64,000 nt of DNA, from contig NZ_CP109811.1 in NCBI RefSeq assembly GCF_014856545.2, positions 2,722,001-2,786,000 of the forward strand, written 5' to 3'. This document shows, one piece after another, positions 9,475 to 17,852 of the stretch; position 1 is the stretch's first letter; each line of letters begins with the position of its first letter. Position numbers and translations under genes: made by a program. The notes under the pieces were generated by a model, which did no database searches, had not been told where the DNA came from, and saw only the letters and a program-made list of their open reading frames with translations. The DNA comes from Mesobacillus jeotgali. GTDB lineage: Bacteria > Bacillota > Bacilli > Bacillales > Cytobacillaceae.

Positions 9475-9984
9475 TTACAATTCTTTCGCAAGAGATGGCT
9501 TATTCATATCAAGGCTTTCAAATGCAGCGCCAATCTTTTCCTCACCCTGTGCGAATTTTTCATCGGCAGCATCAAAAGCTGGAGCATCTTTCTTTAGCTC
9601 TTCTGCTTTTAACTTGTATGATTCTGCAATATCGGAAAGTGCAGCTTCAATATCCGCTTTTTGATCTTCTAATTCTGCAGGTACTTCCAGGCCTTCAACG
9701 TTAGTAGCTACTGCAGCTGCTGATTCACTTGCTGCCGCTTTCAATTCAGCTTGAGCCTTAGGATCTTCTTCTCCTTCATATGCATTAAGTTCAGCATCAG
9801 CCTCGTTGATAGAGCTCACAAGGTTCATATAGAATTTGTACATAACACTCTTAGGATTAGCAGCTGGCTTAGCAGCCTCTTCTGTTTCTTTCTTTTCAGG
9901 TTGTGCTTCTTCTTTTTCCGCTGAACATGCAGTCAACCCAATTGCGAATGTAATCGCTGACAGTAAGATCAAAAACTTCTTCAT
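9475..9984 (-). CDS. Putative lipoprotein, Ala/Glu/Lys-rich helical
   Basis: 169 aa from ATG 9984, which is preceded by GGGGAG at good spacing (an upstream in-frame start at 10002 is less likely). Lipobox IGLTAC places the lipidated Cys near residue 20. The remainder is charged and probably all alpha-helical, with a Glu/Lys/Ala-rich linker (about 22-42). I do not recognise a named family. Convergent with the PBP gene. Confidence 0.8.
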   Translation of the reverse strand: MKKFLILLSAITFAIGLTACSAEKEEAQPEKKETEEAAKPAANPKSVMYKFYMNLVSSINEADAELNAYEGEEDPKAQAELKAAASESAAAVATNVEGLEVPAELEDQKADIEAALSDIAESYKLKAEELKKDAPAFDAADEKFAQGEEKIGAAFESLDMNKPSLAKEL

Positions 9985-10143
9985 ACTTATACTCCCCTTC
10001 AAGCTATATATATCGCCAAATGTGAAACCAGAATTTCACACAGCTTTTTCATTATAAAAGGATTATTTAACAAACTCAAATGATTTATGGTCAACTTTAT
10101 GAAAAAGTCCCCACTTGCCAAAACGCAATGACGAATTACTTCT

Positions 10144-10614
10144 TCACCACTTTAACATGATAATGAATTCATTAATATCCGTTTTGAAGTGATACTTCTC
10201 TCTAAAACCCATTTTTTCATAAAGCTTAATTGCCCTTTTATTAAATCCAGCTACTGTTAGCCTGAAAATTGAATGTGAGTCTAATGCAGTCAGCTCATTT
10301 AATACAAACGAAAAGAATAAGTAACCATTCCCCTTTCCTGTTAACTCAGGGTGCATTCCTATTCCAATGTCAATTGCCGGCTCAGTATATGCACCCAGCA
10401 TCCTTCCAGCAGGAACCTGGGCAGATTGGCCACTGCAATAAAACCCTATTAAAGTTCCTGTTTCGTCTTTTACTGCGGTATAACCCTCATTCATTAATTC
10501 ATATATAGCATCTGCGGTAACCTGATTGTTATATATATCATACGGCGGGTCATAATGCCAGTTTAAAATATCCATTGCAAGCTCTCTCGTCAATTTTCTG
10601 CTATATAACTTCAC
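10144..10614 (-). CDS. GNAT family N-acetyltransferase
   Basis: 156 aa with the acetyl-CoA binding signature in the middle (DIGIGMHPELTGKGNGYLF, a Q/R-x-x-G-x-G/A variant) and the closing AIKLYEKMGFREK segment. GTG start with GGAGG seven bases upstream. Substrate unknown. Confidence 0.9.
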   Translation of the reverse strand: MKLYSRKLTRELAMDILNWHYDPPYDIYNNQVTADAIYELMNEGYTAVKDETGTLIGFYCSGQSAQVPAGRMLGAYTEPAIDIGIGMHPELTGKGNGYLFFSFVLNELTALDSHSIFRLTVAGFNKRAIKLYEKMGFREKYHFKTDINEFIIMLKW

Positions 10615-10735
10615 GACTTTTCCTCCAGTTTAACTATTTTGTCATTTTTTCGTAATAATAGGTTTAATAGATTCGTCTGCGGGAATATTTGTAGTAACAA
10701 AACAAAAATCAACTAATGACAGGAGCGATTACATA

Positions 10736-10843
10736 ATGATCACTACATTCGCATTACTTGGAGGAGCTTTCGCAATCGCCGCTGGACTAAATTTCTTCGC
10801 AGTTAATGAAAATGCATTTATAGATGATGAAGCAACTAACTAA
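10736..10843 (+). CDS. Small 35 aa predicted membrane protein
   Basis: ATG at 10736, ten bases after AGGAG; the ORF ends at TAA 10841-10843, immediately followed by a strong terminator. The product starts with a hydrophobic Ala/Gly-rich helix (LLGGAFAIAAGLNFF) and ends in an acidic tail (FIDDEATN). RBS, ORF and terminator form a complete small gene. I do not recognise it. Confidence 0.72.
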   Translation: MITTFALLGGAFAIAAGLNFFAVNENAFIDDEATN

Positions 10844-10870
10844 GAGACGCTGATTGCAGCGTCTCTTTTT
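10844..10870 (+). terminator. Rho-independent terminator after small membrane protein gene
   Basis: 9 bp stem GAGACGCTG/CAGCGTCTC, 4 nt loop and T5, starting directly after the stop codon. Confidence 0.9.
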
Positions 10871-10981
10871 CTGTGATTTTGAACATTTCTTGTATTTTTA
10901 ATCTGTCGCAGGAAATACTAGAATGAAAGAGAATTAGTAAAATAAGCGTCTAGCCTCATATCTATTAAGGAGGTACGGTAA

Positions 10982-11545
10982 ATGCAGACACCAGATATAT
11001 TATCAGGTGAACAGGTCATATTGTGCAAGATTAAAAACCAGGATTTGGACACATGGTGGGGTCTAATCCACAATGGCGAACATCCAGAATGGAAAAAGTG
11101 GGATTCACCCTACTATCCTCTTAGGCAGGTAAGCCTTGATAAGTTTAAAGAACAAATGACGAACCTTATTCATCAGGGATATGACAGAAAGTACCTGATT
11201 AAAGCAGACGACAAAATTATCGGAATGGTGACATATTATTGGGAACATGAATCTTCACAATGGCTGGAAATTGGAATTGTCATTTATCTTCCAGAATATT
11301 GGAATGGCGGCTATGGGACAGATGCCCTAAAATTATGGATTACACACCTTTTTGAAACCTTCCCTATTCCAAGAATCGGATTTACTACATGGTCCGGCAA
11401 TTCCAGGATGCTTACAGTCGGTAAAAAACTGGGAATGGTTGAAGAGGCTCGGATCAGAAAATGCCGGCTCTATAACGGAAAATACTATGATTCAATAAAA
11501 ATGGGATTATTAAGAGAAGAGTGGGAAGCTCAGCAACATTCATGA
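10982..11545 (+). CDS. GNAT family acetyltransferase, RimJ/RimL-like
   Basis: 187 aa with an AAGGAGGT ribosome site. The acetyl-CoA loop is IVIYLPEYWNGGYGTDALKL and the C-terminal part TWSGNSRMLTVGKKLGMVEE is typical of the RimJ/RimL-like branch. Probable acceptor is a protein N-terminus or small metabolite; unknown here. Confidence 0.9.
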   Translation: MQTPDILSGEQVILCKIKNQDLDTWWGLIHNGEHPEWKKWDSPYYPLRQVSLDKFKEQMTNLIHQGYDRKYLIKADDKIIGMVTYYWEHESSQWLEIGIVIYLPEYWNGGYGTDALKLWITHLFETFPIPRIGFTTWSGNSRMLTVGKKLGMVEEARIRKCRLYNGKYYDSIKMGLLREEWEAQQHS

Positions 11546-11587
11546 AATGAAGATGTAAGGGACTTCTTTAGAAATACTTAAAGCATT

Positions 11588-11636
11588 AAAAAAAGGCAAA
11601 ATAGCTTTGAACTCAAAGCTATTTTGCCTTTTTTTA
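11588..11636. terminator. Bidirectional terminator
   Basis: Long perfect stem of about 20 bp (AGGCAAAATAGCTTTGA paired with TCAAAGCTATTTTGCCT), flanked by A and T runs. It separates the plus-strand acetyltransferase from the convergent broken acetyltransferase. Confidence 0.92.
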
Positions 11637-11655
11637 TGTCAACCCAAATACTTTA

Positions 11656-12153
11656 TCAAAGAATTCTTGCCATATAGAACTCATCTTTATATCGGCCATC
11701 GACAAGCAATGAATCCTTCTTCACTCCTTCAACCTCAAAACCCATCTTTTTGTATAAAGTTATTCCTGCCCTATTCTCTGACATCACCGTTAATTCAAGC
11801 CTGCGAATTCCAGCTTCTTTCCCCCAGCTAAAAAGCTCTTCAAAGAGCCTCGTGCCAATCCCGGTACCGCGGAAATCTTTCTTTATTCCAATAACAAGAT
11901 AAGCTGTATGCTTATTTCAGTTGGCACTTCCTCCTTTTGCAATTAAATATCCTATTAGTTCATGATCAGATTCAGCCAGAAGTATATTAGAGTTTTTCTC
12001 AGCCGTAAATGCCTTTATCATTTCCCTTTGAGCGTCAGGATTGTATTTCCTTTCACCAGGCCCAAAAAGCATGAAATTCGTTGTATTTTCAACCTCTCGA
12101 ATGAGTGTTGCAAAACTCTCTGTATCTCGTTCTTCCGCTTGCCGTATGATCAA
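11656..12153 (-). pseudogene. GNAT acetyltransferase interrupted by in-frame TGA
   Basis: One continuous frame of 166 codons encodes a GNAT protein, broken by TGA at about 11917-11919. The first 78 residues carry the N-terminal half; after the stop the frame continues with AYLVIGIKKDFRGTGIGTRL (acetyl-CoA loop) and ENRAGITLYKKMGFEVEG. In relatives I recall, the interrupted position is Arg (R-N-x-H-x-A-Y-L-V-I-G-I), so CGA to TGA is the likely change. It is a recent nonsense mutation, a sequencing error or, less likely, readthrough. Confidence 0.85.
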
Positions 12154-12191
12154 TTAGATCTCCTCACTTCACTGAATATCTATACTCTTTT

Positions 12192-12220
12192 AAAAAAACA
12201 GAGGAAAACCCTCTGTTTTA
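12192..12220 (-). terminator. Terminator at the 3' end of the DUF1002 gene
   Basis: 9 bp stem AAACAGAGG/CCTCTGTTT followed on the minus strand by a T run; it overlaps the last codons of the gene upstream. Confidence 0.85.
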
Positions 12221-13138
12221 AGAAAATATGCTCTTAATACTATCAATTAATTCTTTGAAGAAGTTAGAGACTAATTCTAGGAACCCTTTGTCTCCCACAG
12301 CTTCCTCAATCCTCTTTTGGATATCAGTTGAAAGGTTTTCCAACTGAGTTTTAACATTATCAAAATTGATGTTCAAGTCACGCATCTTATTGAACAAGTC
12401 AACTAGAAGCTGTCTGTCTTCAGGGCTAAGCTGTATCTCAAGGGATTTTAGCTTTTCATCAATAATTTTCTCGATTTCTTCTTTTGTTGCCGGGTTTTGA
12501 GCAGCAATCTCTTTTTTGATTTCTGTCAGGAGCTCACTCACTTTATCCTGGTCAAGCCCCTCTTTTTTTGCCAGTCTTGTCGCCAGGTTCAGTTCCTGGT
12601 TCGCAACTTGGGTTCGATCCTTATCCAGGGCCGTTCCTTCACCCTCATCATATGCCTTATAAATTCCTACTAAAGCCGAGTGGCCAGTAACCTTGACCGG
12701 TGAAGCGACATCTACAATAGCGTCCTCAATCCCAGCAGTCAACAACGCGTTGGCATACATCTCGTCAGTAACCTCAGTAATATTGTCAGGAGTGACCTGG
12801 TTGATTACCAGTCCCTCTCCAGTATCCTTCCTGGTAATTTTGGCAGATGAATACATATTCGAATGTTCATCTCCGTCAATATAGGTTACAAGATCTTTTC
12901 CTGTTACGACGATTTCCTTAACTTTCGAAGAATCTTTGACTCCCAGCAGATTCCTGACTTCAGCTTTTTGCTGATCAGACAGTGCCTCCCCATAAACAAT
13001 TATTGGAGGTCCGTATTTTTCGTTAATAACATCCTCGTCATTGTCATTGGAAGCTAGCACCGGTAAAGTTGCTCCTCCAATTACAATTGCAATAAGACTA
13101 ATCAATGCTGTGAATTTCAATATACGCTTTACAATCAT
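12218..13138 (-). CDS. DUF1002 family protein (YpuA-like)
   Basis: 306 aa with an N-terminal signal peptide (about 1-30, ending near PVLAS). The following part (YGEALSDQQKAEVRNLLGV, VTPDNITEVTDEMYANALLT, VTGHSALVGIYKAYDE) matches the DUF1002 family, of which B. subtilis YpuA is the member I recall. The C-terminal third (about 200-306) is strongly helical and charged. Probably secreted or wall-associated; function not established. Confidence 0.85.
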   Translation of the reverse strand: MIVKRILKFTALISLIAIVIGGATLPVLASNDNDEDVINEKYGPPIIVYGEALSDQQKAEVRNLLGVKDSSKVKEIVVTGKDLVTYIDGDEHSNMYSSAKITRKDTGEGLVINQVTPDNITEVTDEMYANALLTAGIEDAIVDVASPVKVTGHSALVGIYKAYDEGEGTALDKDRTQVANQELNLATRLAKKEGLDQDKVSELLTEIKKEIAAQNPATKEEIEKIIDEKLKSLEIQLSPEDRQLLVDLFNKMRDLNINFDNVKTQLENLSTDIQKRIEEAVGDKGFLELVSNFFKELIDSIKSIFS

Positions 13139-13439
13139 GTTTTAGTTTCTCCTTTTCTACAACTGTCTCTTTCAATTGCTTTCAAGGTCAAAAATTCCAT
13201 TATCCTCTAGTAATCTTAACCTTTTAATAACTAGAACTCTAGCTGTCTTAATATTATGCCTTTACCCTTCAATGATAGAACATATAAATACTTGAATCAA
13301 TTTTCTTCTACTTTCTAGAGGTTGACCAGCAAATTATCCATAAACCCCCGTCTCTTAAATGTTCTCTATTTATTACGAATTTTTATGGATAATAGTTTCA
13401 ACATAAAACCTTTATTGGAAATAATCTCATGACGTTTTT
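13139..13439 (-). other. Noncoding leader region of the DUF1002 gene
   Basis: About 300 bp without a credible ORF. It contains an 11 bp inverted repeat, TTATCCATAAA at 13334-13344 and TTTATGGATAA at 13382-13392, about 37 bp apart. It should hold the promoter of the DUF1002 gene and the 3' end of the upstream gene's transcript. Confidence 0.45.
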
Positions 13440-14195
13440 TTATTCTGAGGAGCCTGTTTCGTTTAAATAAATTTCATTTTCATTTAAAAATCTAATAGTA
13501 TCTGTAGATTGACCCCCGCTTCCAAACCCATTATTATCTGGATACGATGGATACTCAATGGTTCCATCGATTGATGTTGACTGCCAGCCAAAATAATATT
13601 GAGCTGGCGGAAAAAAATCAGCAAATAAAGAATCATTCATCGCTGCCAGCAGTTTATTATCTGCTTCGATATACTTTTGCCAATCTGAAGGAATTGAAGT
13701 ATAACCATATGACTTCTCCCCAGCCTCTGCCCTGTAATCCATTTGAATGCCGGGCTCATAGTGCTGTTTTCCCTCAGTGACGGAGAAGCCGCGTTCTTTA
13801 ATCAAAAAAAACGTCAAATAATCCAGATTATTCTCCGGATGGAAATTCCACATAATATAATGTGATGACGGGTCCTCAGAATCTATCTTCCAGACTTTCG
13901 GCATGTTCCCGATAGAAAAGCCTGATAACTGCCACTCATGCTTCTTCCACTCCCATAAACTTATGCCATGGCCTTCATCTTGTGTAATGAAAGGAATATA
14001 CACATGCTTATCATCAAGAAAAATCATTTCCTGTATTTCCGCTACTTCAACTCTATTATATGGATTACTCAAAATCGCCTCTAGTTTCTCCTGGTCTGGA
14101 AAAGTTGCTGGAGGAGCTAGATAATACCAATACAAGATGCCGACAGCAAGTAGAATCAAAATAAATAAAAGAGGCACGAGCACATTTTTGCGCAT
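13440..14195 (-). CDS. Uncharacterised membrane-anchored protein
   Basis: 251 aa: one N-terminal membrane segment (about 5-27), then a soluble extracytoplasmic part rich in aromatic residues (SLWEWKKHEWQLSGFSIGNM, PPAQYYFGWQSTSIDG). No family recognised. It starts four bases after the upstream membrane-protein gene ends and has a GGGGGAG RBS, so the two form an operon and may act together. Confidence 0.75.
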   Translation of the reverse strand: MRKNVLVPLLFILILLAVGILYWYYLAPPATFPDQEKLEAILSNPYNRVEVAEIQEMIFLDDKHVYIPFITQDEGHGISLWEWKKHEWQLSGFSIGNMPKVWKIDSEDPSSHYIMWNFHPENNLDYLTFFLIKERGFSVTEGKQHYEPGIQMDYRAEAGEKSYGYTSIPSDWQKYIEADNKLLAAMNDSLFADFFPPAQYYFGWQSTSIDGTIEYPSYPDNNGFGSGGQSTDTIRFLNENEIYLNETGSSE

Positions 14196-14199
14196 GAAG

Positions 14200-14904
14200 T
14201 TACTCCCCCTTCTTCAGCAAAGATTTTTCGGCACGAAAATATACTTGCTTTTGTCCTGTAGAGATTAAGATTCCTTTTCCATCTTGTTCAATAAAAATCA
14301 CAGGATCCATGCCGCTTCCCCATTTTGCTTCAGTTCCAGCAAGCTGATAAGGAAACCGTTCTTCCGCTTTTGAAAGTTCAACCGCAGATTCAGAGGCTTC
14401 GTAGTACCATTTTTCACTATAGACAGGCTCTTCTTTAATAGAGTCCGATTGAACAAGAAGAGAATCCCTGTCTAATACCTTACTTCCAGCAGAAGGATGC
14501 GTTTGAATGATCTTTGCTTTGTTGATATCCGAAAGATAAGTTGATATTTCATTGGCAGGAAATATGACAGAATGAATTAGTGGATTGATTAGCGAAACTG
14601 CCAAAAAGATAAAATTGGCAAGGAAACCCAACCAGGCATATTTCCGATAATTATCCCAGCTTATGCCTTCACTTTTCCGTGAATAGATTCCATATAAAAT
14701 CCATACACCAAGAGGAAGAATGGCTAGTTTTATCTGCTGGTCCATATACGGAAGGTTAATAGAGAAAGAGAATAAGCCAACAAAAATGACAATTGCCAGC
14801 TTCCATATAATTGGTTTTACATCCTGCTTCTTATAAATCCGCCTGGCCAGTATAAAAATTGCAACCCAAGCCAATAAATTCAAAACAACCCCCGGAGCGT
14901 TCAT
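14200..14904 (-). CDS. Uncharacterised integral membrane protein
   Basis: About 234 aa from ATG 14904, six bases after GAGGTG (a GTG at 14913 is the alternative). Four hydrophobic segments lie within residues 1-125, followed by a soluble C-terminal domain of about 110 residues. No family recognised. Co-transcribed with the membrane-anchored protein downstream. Confidence 0.75.
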   Translation of the reverse strand: MNAPGVVLNLLAWVAIFILARRIYKKQDVKPIIWKLAIVIFVGLFSFSINLPYMDQQIKLAILPLGVWILYGIYSRKSEGISWDNYRKYAWLGFLANFIFLAVSLINPLIHSVIFPANEISTYLSDINKAKIIQTHPSAGSKVLDRDSLLVQSDSIKEEPVYSEKWYYEASESAVELSKAEERFPYQLAGTEAKWGSGMDPVIFIEQDGKGILISTGQKQVYFRAEKSLLKKGE

Positions 14905-14931
14905 ATATAACACCTCATTTTTTTTTATTTC

Positions 14932-15523
14932 TTATTCCCAACCGAATAGACTAATGATAAAATATTTCGTCAGCGCCAGGTATTCTCTTGTATATGATTT
15001 AATTACTGCCTGAATTGGCGTCTTTGCAGGTAAACCAGCTAATGTCAATTCTTCATTATCTGCAATCATCTTTGCTCGGTAAATATGGAAATCATTTGTC
15101 ACTACTAAGCCGACTTCTGCTTCTTCGGGTATGAGTTCTTTTGAAAATCGGATATTTTCATAAGTGTCGGTCGACTTATCTTCCAGCAGGACCCTTGATT
15201 CTTCAATTCCATGTCCGATCAGTTCCCTTTTTATTGATTCGGCTTCAGATATATCTTCCCCTGGTCCTTTTCCGCCAGAGGCTATTGCAATAGTCTCAGG
15301 ATTGTCTTTTAGATAATTTGCTGCATGGTCAATTCTGTATTGCAGTGCCAGTGATGGAACAGTTCCTTTCACACGTGCTCCCAGAATGATCAAATAATCT
15401 GCATTCCTTGGCACATCCATTTTAGGGTTTTCAACTATTTTATAATGCAGGAAACCTACATAGAATACTGAAATGAGGAGGCATGCTGCCACAAGCTTTT
15501 TTTAGCAATGCTTTTTTTTTCAT
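14932..15523 (-). CDS. DUF218/YdcF-like membrane protein, apparent frameshift near the start
   Basis: The body (ADYLIILGARVKGTVPSLAL, IAIASGGKGPGEDISEAESI, ESRVLLEDKSTDTYENI, VGLVVTNDFHIYRAKMIA) is a DUF218 domain, a family linked to envelope functions. The uninterrupted frame opens only at GTG 15492 with no RBS. An ATG at 15523 has an excellent AAGGTGGG site but is one base out of frame. Removing one A from a 7-A run at about 15496-15502 would join them and give a normal basic-hydrophobic anchor (MKKKALLKKLVAACLLISVF). So this is a homopolymer error, a mutation or slippage. Confidence 0.8.
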
Positions 15524-15720
15524 GATTTTCCCACCTTCGAATTGCTAATCTAATATTACCATCGTTTACCATATAAAGTTTGCAATTTTCTTAAAAAAGG
15601 ATAAAAAACATCAAATATCGACTGTTATACCTAATAAATTCAGGATCCTTTTCTCTAACAGGATACATGATGCTGTTTCTTCACTTTCTTTGCCGAAAGC
15701 CAACTAGTTTTGTCACCAGG

Positions 15721-15749
15721 AAAGGAAAAGGAATAGAAACAGCGAAATT
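15721..15749 (+). promoter_or_regulatory. Sigma-H-like promoter of racA
   Basis: AAAGGAAAA (-35, perfect to the sigma-H RNAGGAWWW pattern), 11 bp spacer and AGCGAAATT (-10, one mismatch to RNNGAATWW), about 25 bp before the racA start. In B. subtilis racA belongs to the early sporulation, Spo0A/sigma-H controlled set, so context supports it. Confidence 0.62.
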
Positions 15750-15773
15750 TTATTACATTGAGGAGGGATTAAC

Positions 15774-16295
15774 ATGAATACTAGCGCAGTCGCAAAGCTG
15801 CTCGGGGTTTCACCGAGCACAATTCAACGCTGGGTGAAGCAGGCAAACCTTCAAATGGAGAGAACGGAGTTAGGTCATTATCAATTTTCAGAAGAAAGCA
15901 TCGAGGTCTTAAAAGACATCAAAGAACAGCTTAATAAAGGAGTTCTTTTGCAGGATTTGAAAATAAAAGGGAAAAAGCACAGAAAAGCGGCTATACCAGC
16001 TGTGAATCGGGATTACTCAGTGGATAAGCTGCTGAAACGTATGGAGGAATTTGAAAGCAGGCTGGACAGGAAGGCAGATGAAGTAGTATCTTATCAAATT
16101 CTTCAGCATCGCAGGGAAATTGAGGAACTGCAAAATGAGGTAGCCAGGCTGAAAGATGTGATTACAGGAATGGAAGAAGCCGCAGCACAGCAGGAACAAT
16201 TGGCCAAAGAGGAAAATCAACCATCTTTATCATCTATTTCTTCCTTAAAGAAATTCAGAAAGCGAAATATGATCAGTTCCTTTTTTGGGTTTTAA
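15774..16295 (+). CDS. racA: RacA-like chromosome-anchoring protein
   Basis: 173 aa: MerR-like winged HTH at residues 1-65 (NTSAVAKLLGVSPSTIQRWV, then ERTELGHYQFSEESIEVLK), a central coiled coil (about 85-145) and a basic/hydrophobic C-terminal tail (KKFRKRNMISSFFGF). This three-part layout is that of RacA, which bridges origin-proximal DNA to DivIVA at the cell pole during spore formation. AGGAGGG precedes the ATG and a sigma-H-like promoter lies upstream. Sequence similarity to B. subtilis RacA is from memory. Confidence 0.85.
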   Translation: MNTSAVAKLLGVSPSTIQRWVKQANLQMERTELGHYQFSEESIEVLKDIKEQLNKGVLLQDLKIKGKKHRKAAIPAVNRDYSVDKLLKRMEEFESRLDRKADEVVSYQILQHRREIEELQNEVARLKDVITGMEEAAAQQEQLAKEENQPSLSSISSLKKFRKRNMISSFFGF

Positions 16296-16450
16296 TTTGG
16301 CACATCAGGGATGTGTTCTTTTTTTTGCTAAAGCTCTTTTGTTGCTTTCAAAATCAAAAGTTATACTTGCTACTGGGTTTTTACGATAATTAATCCAATC
16401 TATAACCTGAAGTCACTTCGAAAAGCGCACTGCCGTTGCGAAAGCCAAAT

Positions 16451-16484
16451 AAAAAACAGACCCAGCAAATCTGAGTCTGTTTTA
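16451..16484 (-). terminator. Terminator of cspD
   Basis: 8 bp stem AAACAGAC/GTCTGTTT followed by a T run on the minus strand, just downstream of the cspD stop. Confidence 0.85.
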
Positions 16485-16495
16485 GATATCCTTAG

Positions 16496-16696
16496 TTAGA
16501 CTTTCTGTACGTTTGTCGCTTGAGGGCCACGCTGCCCTTGTTCAACATCAAATGTAACTTCTTGTCCTTCATCTAAAGATTTGTAACCTTCGCCCTGGAT
16601 CGCTGAGAAGTGTACAAATACATCTTCCCCGCCTTCACGTTCGATGAACCCAAAGCCTTTTTCACTGTTAAACCATTTTACCTTACCACGTTCCAC
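16496..16696 (-). CDS. cspD: Cold shock protein
   Basis: 66 aa single cold-shock domain with both RNA-binding motifs, KGFGFIE (RNP1) and VFVHFSAI (RNP2). Full length for the family. The C-terminal [13 protein letters not shown] is close to CspD of Bacillus. It is an RNA chaperone in the cytoplasm. Monocistronic, with a terminator downstream and a ribosome site in AGGAGGC. Confidence 0.93.
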   Translation of the reverse strand: MERGKVKWFNSEKGFGFIEREGGEDVFVHFSAIQGEGYKSLDEGQEVTFDVEQGQRGPQATNVQKV

Positions 16697-16802
16697 AATT
16701 GTTGCCTCCTAGCGATTAAAAAAATTGCAATTTAACCTTGCGTGATTATTATATCCTTCCCAAAACATTTTAAACTTAAAAAAGAATATTTTTATCAAAG
16801 GT

Positions 16803-17834
16803 TTAGCTTTCGGCAATTTTTTTATATGTTTTCTCATCGCATATGACGAACATCTGTGTACCTTCGGGAATTTGTTCATTATGTTTCCTGGCAATATCAA
16901 GAGCCTCTCCGTCTGAAATGAGTGTGGCACCCATGTCAAAGAGCTCCATGGCTGCTTGTTTGTAGGTAGTCCAATGCGCCTTCTTCTCAATCTTATAGAG
17001 GTTTTCCCCTTCCATATTGCTGAGAAGCTGTTTAAACAGTTTGCTCGATCCAGGATAGATTGCCGCCTGAGCCATAAGTTTAGATACCGATTCATTGGAT
17101 AAAATAAATTCATCAATATTGGCATGCTCGAACAAGGCAATATGCTTTTCCTTCATGATTTCTGCAATCGTATAAATATTTCTATTGGATTGTTTTGAGA
17201 TATGCTCTACCCTTGATGCAATGAGCAAAGTTTTTCCATCAGCATATTCAGGAAGTTCAATGCGATCATCTGTAAAGACTGCTACAGACTTGGACTCTAA
17301 TATGTTTGCCTGCATGAGAATTTCTTCTTCTGCAGGATTTCCACTGACAAAATGAACGCGGTCATGCTGCACTGGCGATTCATTGCTATGATCAACGATG
17401 ACTATGTCACACTCTTCATTGGAGTTCAGGATTTCCTCAACGACATTCTTCAGTTTATCCCTGGAGGAACCGATCAGTATATAGTGGTCCTTTCCTTTAT
17501 AGGTCAACTTCCCTTCCTCCTTCATTCTTTTATATAAAGTCAAGCTATCAAAGATCTTTCCAATGATAATACCCATTGCCCCAATCCCGACTGTATAAAG
17601 CAGGACCATTGTAAAAACCCTGCCTAAGTCACTGCTGGGTGAGTAATCACCGTAACCAACCGTTACAACCGTTGTCATTGTCCACCAAACAGCATCGAGG
17701 TATCTTGGAAAAGTGTCGGGTTCTAGTGTTCTAATAATCAAGCTGCTTAATAAAATCACACCAAGTACAATCAAGGTGAGTTTAAAAAGGCTGATTTTCA
17801 GCAATTTCGTAAACAACCTTTGTAAAATCCACAT
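16803..17834 (-). CDS. Potassium channel protein with RCK/TrkA-N domain (YugO-like)
   Basis: 343 aa. Two membrane segments (about 15-35 and 68-95) flank a pore loop with the K+ selectivity filter TVGYGD near residue 60. A cytoplasmic Rossmann-type RCK domain follows (DHYILIGSSRDKLKNVVEEI, DIVIVDHSNES). The layout matches YugO of B. subtilis, a K+ channel involved in biofilm electrical signalling. It is the last gene of a five-gene operon with an ATP-grasp enzyme, DUF350 protein and lipoprotein, 18 bp after the enzyme gene. Confidence 0.92.
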   Translation of the reverse strand: MWILQRLFTKLLKISLFKLTLIVLGVILLSSLIIRTLEPDTFPRYLDAVWWTMTTVVTVGYGDYSPSSDLGRVFTMVLLYTVGIGAMGIIIGKIFDSLTLYKRMKEEGKLTYKGKDHYILIGSSRDKLKNVVEEILNSNEECDIVIVDHSNESPVQHDRVHFVSGNPAEEEILMQANILESKSVAVFTDDRIELPEYADGKTLLIASRVEHISKQSNRNIYTIAEIMKEKHIALFEHANIDEFILSNESVSKLMAQAAIYPGSSKLFKQLLSNMEGENLYKIEKKAHWTTYKQAAMELFDMGATLISDGEALDIARKHNEQIPEGTQMFVICDEKTYKKIAES

Positions 17835-17852
17835 GGATGGACCCCCTTTCTC

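Noticed and set aside
15496..15502. dnaX-like programmed -1 frameshift at the A-run in the DUF218 gene
   Set aside because: A -1 shift leads into the wrong frame; the required change is the loss of one base (+1 direction).
16709..17140. 143 aa minus-strand ORF overlapping the K+ channel gene
   Set aside because: Alternative frame inside a well-supported RCK-domain gene, with no RBS or recognisable product.
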